Shown: piece by piece, positions 11,867 through 22,198 of the stretch | Numbering within the stretch: the stretch's first letter is position 1 | How the letters are laid out: every line of letters starts with the position of its first letter | NCBI GenBank assembly: GCA_020283715.1 | Contig: JAIQCW010000088.1 | Span: forward strand, 37,240-101,239 | Length of the DNA: 64,000 bases | Reading direction: 5' to 3' | From: Cytauxzoon felis | Taxonomy: Eukaryota > Apicomplexa > Aconoidasida > Piroplasmida > Theileriidae | The notes under the pieces: model-generated | Database searches by the model: none | What the model was told of the DNA's origin: nothing | What the model saw: only the letters and a program-made list of their open reading frames with translations | Position numbers and translations under genes: made by a program

Positions 11867-12524
11867 TTAAATCAGTAAGCGCTCGATGTGATCCTTGGCT
11901 TCGACGATTTGTTGATTGAGTGGTGAGCCTTCTCTTGTGGTAATTGCACATGATATGACCGGCCTAGACACACCACATGCTCTCCCCAAAGCTATTTTGC
12001 TGCGTATGAATATATATGGAACATTCTGAATGTTTAAGATGAAAGGCAATGAAAATTTATAACGTACCTTATCCTCACATACAAGCGGCAGGTGTAGTAT
12101 AATCTCCAACGGCTCAGCGTCAGCAGCCAATACCACTATCTCAGCCAAACCCCGATTCAATGCCTTTGTAGCTGTATGATGAATTGAATAATATAGAGAA
12201 AATTGAAGAGAATGGACGTCGTGAATGAGTAAAAGAAGTTCATGCTCTAGGCATAGAGAAGGTTCAGTATCTACTTGTGATAGATTCCTAAGGATACATC
12301 ATTATCGTGTTTTATCATAGCACGTTTAGGAATCCAAAATTATCAACTCATATACGACATAGTAAAAGTCATTAATCATGACGTGGCTTCTACATACCTT
12401 CATTGGCACCTTTCTTGAGTTGCTTGTAGTTGCTGGCTTGCTGAATGAGGTCTAGAAGTATACCGTTCATCTCATCAGTAGCTAGAGGAAAAGCTTTGGA
12501 GAGATTATCATCATTGTTGGACAT
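11867..12524 (-). CDS. SNU13: SNU13/NHP2L1 (15.5K) L7Ae-family RNP protein
   Basis: Three exons (12524-12398, 12171-12068, 12025-11867) encode about 127 residues, the normal size. Motifs are [20 protein letters not shown], then [22 protein letters not shown] and [18 protein letters not shown], the L7Ae kink-turn binding core. The protein binds the 5' stem-loop of U4 snRNA and box C/D snoRNAs, acting in splicing and rRNA modification in the nucleus. The first intron (226 nt) is long for this genome but has no MHE. It is divergent from the S-adenosylmethionine synthetase gene across a 357-bp shared upstream region. Confidence 0.93.
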
Positions 12525-12881
12525 TTTTATACTGGGATATATACTCTATACGATATTATGATTGGTGGTAGAAGGACTGAAGCTTAATATCAGCATTCGA
12601 CCCCCTCAATAGATCAGCCTTTAGCTGCCTCTAAATATAAGTTATATATATAATAAAAAGATTTATAATTAATATGTTAAATATGTTCTCCAATTGTCAT
12701 CAATTCTCTATGATCTTTAGACTCTGGGGCCATACGTCACATCACGTCACGCAATGTTATCAATTATAGACATTGATGTCATTTTAAACTATATGTATCC
12801 ATTAGATATAAAGGAATATTGTTATTAATTATAAATTCATTATATACACTATATAAGTTATAAATTTAAATTTATAATCAA
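12525..12881. promoter_or_regulatory. Shared upstream region of SNU13 and S-adenosylmethionine synthetase
   Basis: 357 bp between divergent starts. It holds two direct copies of CGTCAC exactly 10 bp apart (12735-12740 and 12745-12750), the most GC-rich island in an AT-rich stretch. A regulatory role is inferred from position and spacing only. Confidence 0.35.
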
Positions 12882-14620
12882 ATGCAGTTACCCAAATACA
12901 TCGAACAGAATCCTAATCGCTTCCTGTTCACCTCTGAATCTGTCAATGAAGGTCATCCAGATAAAATCTGTGATCAAATTTCAGATGGTATTCTTGATGC
13001 ATGTCTATTAAAGGTATTTTTCAATAATTTTAATTTTTCTATACATTTCATCTTCATTACTACAGGATCCAGAAAGTAAAGTCGCATGTGAAGCCTGTGC
13101 TACGAAAGATTTTATACTCATTTTTGGTGAAATTTCTACACTCGCCAATATTAATTATGAACAAGTCGCCAGAGATGTCATTAGGAATATTGGATACACA
13201 TCCGATAAATATGGACTGGACGCGGATACCGTCGAAATCGCCATCAAAATTAACCAACAAGCACCAGAAATCGCTAACGCTGTACATATTGGTAAAAATG
13301 TCGACGAAATTGGAGCCGGTATGTTAATATCCAAACATAAAGGAATAACACAATCGAGCTATCATGCACCTTATCATTCTCTTGTGGAGGACCCTTCACC
13401 TGAGGTTACAACCTTATATTCCACTAGGCATAGTAACTCATCAATTGAGGTCAATCATGCCGTCAGCTCCTTCATTTACTTCCCCGTAAACGGTAATGCC
13501 ACTCCCAGAGATCGTGGCGGTTAGAAGGTATGGATTGGACCTCAAGTGGAACCCGCAGCTGATCTCTGGGAAGCGGAGGGAGAAGTAAATAAAAGAGGCG
13601 CCACGCCCAGTGGAAAGAAACTACATCAGGTTGTGTCGAGTGAAAATAAATGGCTCTGAGTGTAAGATTTGCTGATAGATTATGATTTATTCATTGTTTT
13701 TTCTTGATTGTATATGTATTCTTATAGGTGATCAGGGTATAATGTTTGGTTATGCTACTAATGAGACACCGGAATTTATGCCATTATCGCATATATTGGC
13801 TACAAAATTGGGTGAGCGTTTAGCTAAAGTTCGGAAATCTAATATAATTCCTTATTTATGTCCGGATGGTAAGACTCAGATAACTGTGGAATATTCTAGG
13901 ACACCGGATGGTAATTTAGAGCCTAAAAGAGTTCATACTATAGTTATATCTACACAACATGAAGAAAATGTGAGTATTAATTAATAATATATCCCTCATT
14001 TTTATATATTTTAGATTAATATTGATCAATTAAAATCGGATTTGATGGAACATGTTATTAAAAAGGTTATACCACATGATTTTTTAGATGATAATACAGA
14101 TTATTTATTAAATCCATCAGGTTCATTTGTTAATGGTGGACCAGGTTCAGATGCTGGTTTAACTGGACGTAAAATTGTAGTTGATACATATGGTGGTTGG
14201 GGTGCTCATGGTGGTGGATCGTTTTCTGGTAAAGATTGTACAAAAGTTGATAGATCTGGTGCATATTATGCAAGATGGGTAGCAAAATCATTAGTATATA
14301 ATGGTTTTTGTAAAAGAGTATTAGTACAAATATCATATTCTATTGGTATTGTAGAACCATTATCATTACATATAAATTGTTATGGTACATGTGCTAATGG
14401 TTATACAGAAAAAGATCTTGAACGTATTGTTGTCAGAAATTTTGATTTTAGAGTAGGTTATATTATCGAACAATTACAACTTAAAAGACCAATCTTTAAA
14501 AAAACCTCAGTATATGGACACTTTGGTAAAAATGATCCCGACTTTTTATGGGAAATTCCTAAAGATCTTTCTCATGAAAAAAATAATCATATCCAACTAT
14601 GTAATCATGTCAAACATTAA
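12882..14620 (+). CDS. S-adenosylmethionine synthetase
   Basis: Four exons (12882-13013, 13066-13318, 13728-13969, 14015-14620) give about 410 residues. The enzyme makes S-adenosylmethionine from methionine and ATP in the cytosol. Diagnostic segments are [18 protein letters not shown] near the N terminus, [13 protein letters not shown] split by intron 2, [21 protein letters not shown], and [24 protein letters not shown]. All are intact, so the enzyme should be active. Intron 2 (409 nt) cuts exactly between GAG and DQG and contains MHE copy 5; the other introns are about 45-52 nt. Confidence 0.96.
13396..13616 (+). repeat. MHE copy 5, intron 2 of S-adenosylmethionine synthetase
   Basis: Sense orientation but the frame is broken right after ATPRDRGG by a TAG, unlike exonic copies. 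The D stem is the variant CCGTAAACGG. Confidence 0.9.
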
Positions 14621-14635
14621 TTATTAAAACTCTTC

Positions 14636-15096
14636 TTCCACTCGAAGTTACCTCTACCAACGGTCTAACATCTATTCGTCCTGCAGACAGCTCTTCCAAT
14701 TACCTATCTCTAAAGAGTAATGCCACTCCCGGAGATCGTGGCAATGATGGAGGTGATGAGGAAAAACAGCAAATATCAACCCGGAAGAACGTAGATGTTC
14801 AACCCGTAAGAACAGGAAATCTACCCGGAGGAACAAAAGATGTCAACCCGGAAGAACAGACATTGAACGTAGTTAATGGACCTCAAGTAGATGTGGAGAA
14901 CCCGGAGCTGATCTCAGGGAAGCGAAGGGGGAAGTAAATTGAGAAGGCCTCCACGGCGAGTGGAACGACCTCATGTGGAACCCGTAGCTGATCTCAGGGA
15001 AGCGGAGGGGGATGTAAATAGAAAAGCTGTCTGCAAGACGACCTTGAGTGGTACGGCGAGTGGAAAGTACAGTAGGATTGTAACCTCAGGCGGAGA
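14636..15096 (+). repeat. MHE copy 6, composite with two C modules, intergenic
   Basis: Lies in the 813-bp gap between S-adenosylmethionine synthetase and GatA, plus orientation. It has one D, a spacer with repeated ACCCGGAAGAAC-like units (shared with copies 11 and 14), and two C modules in tandem. The remainder of the gap (15097-15433) is AT-rich with no gene seen. Confidence 0.9.
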
Positions 15097-15433
15097 AGCT
15101 GGCGGCCTGAATATAATTTTAGATGTAGATATCAGGGCAATGTGAAAGAGAGTATGATTGAGTTCTGTTTAGTGGAAGACTGGATGTGATGCTTTATAAT
15201 TTTATTGGAACTGAAAACAAGATTTAATGTTTGATACATGTTATAGATGTTGGATATATTTATTATATTTATTAATTGATTGTTAAAAAGATTGTTGTTC
15301 TGGTTTATATTTTTTAATTGTTTGATCATTGTATTGTTGTTATGGGTATAACTCTCGTTATATACCTCATTACAATTTTATATTTTAAAATAATTATAAC
15401 TAGTAAATTAATCTTTAATAATTTAATTTATAA

Positions 15434-17930
15434 ATGTATATTATAATAATTTTATATTTGTTATTTATTGATGTTATTAGTTTCAAGTGTTTATGCACTG
15501 ATGTATCCTATTTGAAATCAAATTTTTATATAGGAAGAAATAAATATTATAATGATCCATTAGGTTTTATAAAATCTGATTATTATAGATTTAATAATAA
15601 AAATAAAGTTTATGATAATATAAATTATTTTTTTAATAAATTTGATGAATTAAATGATGATGTTATAAAAAATGAAGTTTATAATACTATTGGATGGGAA
15701 TATATTAAGAAGTCTTTAAATTCATTAATAAATAATGATGATAATGAAGATACTTGTGACATTAATAAATATTTTAGTTTTAAAACTATACTTAATAAAT
15801 ATGAAATTTATAATCAAGTATTAAATATAGTTAATTATAGTAAAAATGGTAATGATGATAAATTGAAATTATTTGGTATACCAATTGCTATAAAAGATAA
15901 TATGGCATTAAAAGGTATTAAATTTACTGATGGTATGTTAATTATATTTATACATCAAGCATCTTACTTCTAGGTAATGATTTTATTAATGATTTTAAAT
16001 CAACTTATACATGTACGGCTGTTGATATTCTAATAAAATCCGGTGCTATTATCATTGGTAAAACTAATTTAGATGAATTTGGTGTAGGTGCTGAAACTTT
16101 ACATACTATAAATCCAAATTGTATCGGAAAAGCAACTGGTGGTTCATCCGGTGGATCAGCAAATGCTGTAGCCGGTAATATTGTTATTGCAGCACTAGCC
16201 ACTGATACAGGTGGATCAGGAAGATTACCAACAGCCTATTGTGGATGCGTAGGTTATAGACCATCCTATGGACTCGTTAGTAGATATGGAATGAGCGAAT
16301 TGTCAGCTAATTTCGATTGTATCAGTATTGCCGCATCAAATATAAACAATGCAAAACTCATACTCAAACAAGTCGCACAATTCGATCCCAAAGATATGTA
16401 CAGTATCAAATCTACACATGTCATACAAGAACTCAATAATAACTGTAAGTCAATAACAAACATAATAACATGATGGTTGTCTACCTGAAGTCCAATCCTA
16501 CCATCCATTCCACTCGCCGTTCCATCTGAGGTTACATCCACCTTCCTTCGTCTTGCAGACAGCTTTCTCTATTTACTTCCCCCTCCGCTTCCCGGAGATC
16601 AGCTACGGGTTCTCCACCTGAGGTCCAGTAGTACTCTTCATTCCACTCGCCGTGGTGGCCTCTCTATTTACCTCACCTCGACTCCCATGGATCGTCTCGG
16701 ATTCTTCGCCACGATCTCCGGGAGTGGCTTTACTCTTTAGAGATAGGTAATTGGAAGAGACCTCCACGGCGAGTGGAAGACAAGGTTGTAACTTCAGGTG
16801 GAGTTGGATGGAAGAGAGGTTGGACTTATTGTAGGTGTAACTTCAAGAGAAGAGAGTATGATTTATTTATTCTTTACTTTCATTACTTTAGTTGTGCCAT
16901 CTATTGAGAATATTAGGGTTGGTATTTTTGATAAGGATAAGTTACTTGAATCACGTCTCATTGACGAATACATTTATAACGAGTTGAATTATGTCGAGGA
17001 GTTATTAAAGAGATTGGGCATTGAAACACATATAGTTGAATATATCAACCTCGATGATGACGCTAAAGTATACCATACATTTGTAGCTACACAAATCGTC
17101 TCGAATATACAACGATTTAAAAATAAAATTTACACCAATAGCAATGCTCAACTCGAAGATATCATCAAACCCAAAACATTACACAGATACAAAATGGGTA
17201 CGTTTATACAATAATACATCTATATCCAACCATCTCTACCAAATACCAATCCACCTCCCTAGTCCTGCAGACAGCTCTTCTCCACATGAGGTCCATCCTG
17301 CCGTCAGCTCTTCTAATTACCTATCTCTAAAGAGTATAGCCACTCCCAGAGATCGTGGCAATGAAGAAGGTAGTGATGTAACCTCAAGTAGAAAATCCGT
17401 AGCTGATCTCAGGGAAGCGGAGGGGAAGTAAATAGAGAAGCTCCATGCAATGGAAAAGATGAACCTCAGGTGGAGGAGCTGTCTGCAAGACGAAGAGAGT
17501 TGGATTGGACCTAGGTGTAAGATCTGCTAGTAGACTATGATTCATAATATTATCATAGGTATGGATGCGATACGTGAAATTGATTATGAAAAGTTGTTAT
17601 CTGATGAGCTCGTTCTATTGAAGAATTGGATAGAACGAAATGGTATATTTACGCGCTTGGATTATGTGATCATGCCAGTATCGGCTATAGAGACTCCACC
17701 AAAAAGTTACAAGAGCAGTACATTATCAGAGGTAATGTGATTTATAGTCTATATGATACATGAATATACAGGGTGAACGTTTTACTACTGTATCAGCTAT
17801 GTTAGGCTTGTGTTCGATATCTATACCATTAAAGAATAAGAATAAGACTTCAGCTATACAAATTATGGGTGCATATATGCAAGATTCGAAATTATTAGAA
17901 TTTTCTTCAATATTGGAGAAGGTATTATAA
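15434..17930 (+). CDS. gatA: Glutamyl-tRNA(Gln) amidotransferase subunit A, apicoplast type
   Basis: Five exons (15434-15932, 15974-16444, 16892-17197, 17559-17731, 17772-17930) give about 535 residues. GatA is the amidase subunit that releases ammonia from glutamine so that GatB can convert Glu-tRNA(Gln) to Gln-tRNA(Gln). The amidase signature is intact: Lys in IAIKDNMAL, GKATGGSSGGSANAVAG, and the nucleophile region ATDTGGSGRLPTAYCG. The N terminus MYIIIILYLLFIDVIS is a signal peptide followed by an Asn/Lys/Tyr-rich segment, typical of apicoplast import. Introns 2 and 3 (447 and 361 nt) each contain an MHE, in opposite orientations; introns 1 and 4 are about 40 nt. A further 3' exon after 17930 is possible but not needed. 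Confidence 0.93.
16482..16803 (-). repeat. MHE copy 7, GatA intron 2, antisense
   Basis: Composite with two C-type modules, the second being the rare TCGACTCCCATGGATCGTC version shared with copy 27. It is antisense to the host gene. Confidence 0.9.
17263..17516 (+). repeat. MHE copy 8, GatA intron 3, sense
   Basis: Complete D and C modules. The right-hand B cassette reads TCCATGCAATGGA, a hairpin that differs from the usual ones yet keeps complementarity. Confidence 0.9.
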
Positions 17931-18156
17931 ATTGGTGTCGATTTATGTGGTAGTGCCATGATGACCGCAAAATTTTTAAAAATTCCATAGAAAATAATAA
18001 AGAAGACAATGTTATAAATTTAAAATTATAATTTTTTCCAATAAAAATTTATATTTAATTTAATTTTATTCCCAAATAGATTAAGAGATGTTCAGTCATG
18101 TTTTACCTCTGTAACCCTCATGCGGTTAATTTAAATTATTAATTTATGGTTATAGA

Positions 18157-19132
18157 ATGATGAATAATGATAAATTCGAATGTAATATCTGTTTTGATGA
18201 TGTTAAAGAGCCCGTTGTTACTGTATGCGGTCATTTGTTCTGTTGGAATTGTATACTCACATGGATGAATCGCGATAATTACCAATGCCCAGTTTGTCAA
18301 GCTGCAATTACTAGAGATAACGTCATACCATTATATGGTCACGGACGAGAAAATACAGATCCAAGGTAAGGTGATCTCATCTACTAATTCATCTCCCGCA
18401 TTAGGAATAAACCCACTGAACCTAGACCCAAGCCTAAAAGGCCAACAACCTCTACACCATTTAGTCGTCAATCCAATGTAAGTTGAAGTGTCAACCTACT
18501 TTTATCCATTGGCTATGATATGCCCACCAAATCATCTTCAATGGATGATTGTATGATATTTATATTAAATATTCAGCTTTTTGGTGGTTATAGTAATAGA
18601 ATATCAATATCGATCGGAACATTCCCATTCTCACTAATGCTACCCATGGGATTCAATGCCGGATCAATCGGACTACTCAACATGTTCACCAGCCAAGCCG
18701 ATACATCTCAAATGACAGATGGTACGTTTACTAACATTTCTACTCTAACAGTTGTCTTCCGCCTGAGGTCAGTCCTGCCGTCAGCTCTTCTATTTACCTC
18801 CCCCTCCGCTTCCCTGAGATCAGCTACGGGTTCTCCACCTGAGGTCCAGTAACTATTTTCATTGCCGCCACGATCTCCGGGAGTGGCTCTATTCTTTAGA
18901 GATAGGTAAATAGAAGAGCTGTCTGCAAGACGAAGACAAGGTTGTAACCTCGAGTGGAACGGCGAGTGATAGGACACCTAAGTGGAATTGGATAGGAAAG
19001 GGTGTATTATATGGATCTCATTAGATAAAATTTCATGATACATTTATAGAGCAGAGAAGGCTTCATACTAATTCGATGTTTTTGATGTTTACGGGGATAT
19101 TGATAATAACGTATATATTGTTTTGTATGTAA
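18157..19132 (+). CDS. RING-finger E3 ubiquitin ligase, RNF5/RNF185 type
   Basis: Four exons (18157-18365, 18405-18477, 18577-18721, 19050-19132) give about 169 residues. A C3HC4 RING lies at residues 8-50 ([23 protein letters not shown]). A basic Pro-rich linker follows, then a Gly/Ser region with [12 protein letters not shown], and a C-terminal membrane segment ([16 protein letters not shown]). This is the layout of RNF5/RNF185, ER-membrane ligases in ERAD. The tail-anchor exon is reached only by splicing out the 328-nt intron that holds MHE copy 9. Confidence 0.9.
18757..18969 (-). repeat. MHE copy 9, RING-gene intron 3, antisense
   Basis: Complete D and C modules with B cassettes CTGTCTGCAAGACG and CCTGCCGTCAGCT; orientation is opposite to the host gene. 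Confidence 0.9.
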
Positions 19133-19215
19133 ATTAGGGCATAAATCAACTCACATAAATCGGTACACTATAATTTAATAACTTGTCAGTGTGTATGCGT
19201 TAATATAAATTTAAA

Positions 19216-19857
19216 ATGGCTAATGATATTGCAAGTTTAGAAAAATTATTTCCATCATATTCTGTATGTTATTTCTAATTTATTAATAAATTTTCCAGGG
19301 TGGTAAGGAATATGTCCAGACAAGTATAATCAATGAACTTGTTAGAGAATTGGTATAATCATTAGACAAACTATAAATTTCATAGTCTTTTTAGGGTTAT
19401 GCTCCATCAATTAAAGAATTGAATGAGTTTAAAAAGAAATTGAATGGTCAATGTGACTTGCAAACACTAAAAGAATTCCTATCGACGATACAACATCCTG
19501 AAGATACACATCATAATTTATTAGAGTTGTTTAAATTCTATGATCAAAATGTATATTTTTACACTACCATATATGAAATATTTAATTACTTTCATAGAAT
19601 ACTGGTAAAATCAATAAAAAATTACTAGAAAGATTACTAACAAATGTTGGTGAAGTCTTAAATGAAGATGAACTCAAAAAATTCTTCGAGTAAATTTACA
19701 TTTTTAATTCAAAAAAAACAATTTTATAAATTATTTTCAGAACTCTCTGTAATGATGCTGACGGTAACGATGAGATACCATATGAACCACTTGTTGATAA
19801 GTATGTCTTACACATTTTACACATTATTTATTTTTATATAGGCTACTACTAAAATGA
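19216..19857 (+). CDS. Calmodulin-like protein, probably a myosin essential light chain
   Basis: Six small exons (19216-19263, 19299-19352, 19395-19550, 19598-19689, 19741-19800, 19842-19857) give about 141 residues. The pattern is four degenerate EF-hand helix pairs: GYAPSIKELNEFKKKL, FLSTIQHPEDTHHNLLELFKFYDQN, KINKKLLERLLTNVGE, and DADGNDEIPYEPLVDKLL. Loops lack most calcium ligands, as in apicomplexan glideosome light chains (MTIP or ELC). Partnership with a class XIV myosin is inferred from family only. The stop lies 3 bp from the stop of the convergent coiled-coil gene. Confidence 0.75.
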
Positions 19858-19860
19858 GTC

Positions 19861-21330
19861 TTAATTCAATAATCTTTCAATATTCTTTTGTCTTTTTGGT
19901 AGTTTTCTACGTTTACTTCCAGGTATAGGTTCATCTTCATCGTCATCATCGTCGTCATCTTCATCCTCTTCTTTTTTGGTAGCAGGGGGATCTTCTACCT
20001 TCACACCTTTCCCTTTAGCCAGTTTATCTTCCTCTGGTACGAGGTTCTTCAGTCTCTCTGCTTCCTTCTCATCCTCTTGCTGTTTCAACTTTCTTAGTCT
20101 TTCAGCTTCTTGTTCTTTTTCTTGTTGCTTTTTAATTTGACTCTGTCTTTCAACCTCAGCATCTTCTTGTTGTTTTTGAAGTAGCCTCTGCCTTTCAGCC
20201 TCAGCATCTTCTTGTTGTTTTTGAAGTAGCCTCTGCCTTTCAGCCTCAGCATCTTCTTGTTGTTTTTGAAGTAGCCTCTGTTTTTCAGCTTCCTGTTCTT
20301 CCTGTAGTTTCTTGGCTGCTTTATCTCTCTCCAGTTGCTGCTGAGTTTCCTCCAATTTCTTATCTTTTTCAGCTTGTGCAGCTTGTGCTTGTTTATTACG
20401 TAATTCTTCAGCTGCTTTATCTTTGTCTATCTGATCTTGAGCTTCCTTTAATTTTTGAGCTTGTTTAGCCTCTTCGTCTTCCTGTAATTTCTTGGCCTTT
20501 CTGGCATCTTCATCCCTTTGTAGTTGTGCTGCTTGTTCATCTATTTTAGCTTGAGCTTTAATTGCAAGTTTTTTAAGGCCTTGAGCTCTTCTTTCAGCAT
20601 CTTTTACTGCTTGATCTTCATCCTCTTTTTTATCTTTAGGAATTTTTTGATCTGGTACAGCCTTAACAATAGGGTCACCCTTGATTACGGCCTTTGCATT
20701 TACCCTTTGTTGAGGTATTTGATGCTCCTTCACACCATGTTTTATTTCAACTTTGGGTGGAGTAGCTACAGGTTCCCTTGCTGGTGTAATTACATTAATC
20801 CTCGCTACGGTTGGTTTTTGTAAAACCTCTTTAGGCTCTTTATCCTTTAAATTTTGTACTTGCACTATAGTTCTTTTAACTCCACCTATATGATATTGAT
20901 GTTAATATAAATAAGCGGTGTAATGAAAGTTATAATATCCTCATTCATGCACTCTACTTTTTTTCATATAAAAATAAAATGATATTTCCATTATATTAAT
21001 AAATGATTCAAATTATCATTTAATAATAAAATGGCTATAATAGGTATAAATTTTATGAAATATACCTTAGATAGCCTTTTCAGTTGTTTCAACTGGTTTA
21101 CTCTCCTCCACCACTTTTTTGGATTTACCCTTACGTAGTGGTTTATATATAAGGGACTTATCAGCAGGCAACAAATACCCACCTGGATATACTCTTTCAG
21201 ATTGAACAGATGAACCATCATGTGCTTTAACAATATTCGATGTCTCGTATATACACCATAATAACATTGCTATTAATAGTAAGCATTGAATATATACGAT
21301 ACGACCGGGCTTATCTATCCTAAGCTTCAT
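19861..21330 (-). CDS. Signal-anchored coiled-coil protein with acidic tail
   Basis: Exon 1 starts MKLRIDKPGRIVYIQ with one hydrophobic segment (residues 10-28), a signal anchor. The large second exon has no methionine at all, so it must be joined upstream. A GT at about 21101 gives ..VEES|GVKRTIVQVQN in phase with the acceptor at 20886. The next-best donor (AAG|GTATAT near 21065) would leave a TAA in frame. The body is about 200 residues of KXEE/QRL coiled coil, including three near-identical 15-residue repeats, then a run of Asp/Glu and a basic end GSKRRKLPKRQKN. Function is unknown; a secreted or surface scaffold is possible. Confidence 0.7.
20154..20288 (-). repeat. 45-bp tandem repeat, three units, within the coiled-coil gene
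   Basis: Three near-perfect 45-bp units encode AEAERQRLLQKQQED repeats. The high nucleotide identity suggests recent expansion. Confidence 0.9.
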
Positions 21331-22198
21331 ATTTATATCATTTACAATTGTAATTTATCAATAAAATAATTACTTTACATTTATAAACATAGAAATTTTA
21401 ATTTATACAACATCAATACAGTACAATGGTATCGATACTAATGTCATGTATCTATACATAAAGGACTATAAAAATACAGTTTATATATTAAAATAACAAA
21501 TATTTATCAAATACCACCTGGTATTTATAATTTTATATCTATTAAATTGTATATTAGATTCTGATGGCATTTTACATTTCCTGTACACCAACCACAAAAT
21601 TGCGGGGATTCAAGATACAAGTTACTAAAGTATCAATGAGAATAATACGAATGAAACTGTAATAAAATACAAACAAGGTGAAATAATGACAACTGTATAG
21701 ATCATCTGACAAAGTGAGTGAATAAAAGATGGAAATGAGAATAACATATACATGTAAATATAAAGGTAATGTAAATTATAGTATAAAGTAAACTTTGTCT
21801 TATCACAACTCTCATTCACTTTTATTATACCCTCATAGATGTCTACTTGAGGTCCAATCCACCTGAGGTTACAACCTTATGTTCCACTCGCCGTGGTGGC
21901 CTTCTCTATTTAGTTGTCCCTTCGCTTCCCTGAGATCAGCTTCGGGTTCTCCACTTGAGGTCCAATACAACACATCCTTAGCACCATCTTCCATCATTCC
22001 CATGATGGATGATCCATCACTACCTTCGCCACGATCTCTGGGAGTGGCTATACTCTTTAGAGATAGGTAATTGGAAGAGGCCACCACGCCTAGTGGAACA
22101 GTGGTTGTAACCTCAAGTGGAGTCAACATCGTGTAAAATTCATTCATCTTTTTCTTCAGTTGATGTTCTTCTTTAGTTTCATGTAATATTTAAATTTA
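21331..22198. other. Intergenic region with one MHE
   Basis: 868 bp between the coiled-coil gene start and the phospholipase stop, both minus strand. The stretch 21331-21842 is AT-rich with no gene seen; MHE copy 10 fills 21843-22122. Confidence 0.6.
21843..22122 (-). repeat. MHE copy 10, intergenic
   Basis: Complete element in the orientation of the phospholipase gene. An open frame of 92 codons (22147-21869) spans it. The spacer carries the extra hairpin CCATCATTCCCATGATGG, shared with the SART3-gene copies 22 and 23. Confidence 0.9.

Noticed and set aside
14130..14336. Minus-strand ORF inside S-adenosylmethionine synthetase exon 4
   Set aside because: It is rich in His/Leu/Tyr from reversed AT-rich codons and overlaps a conserved enzyme exon.
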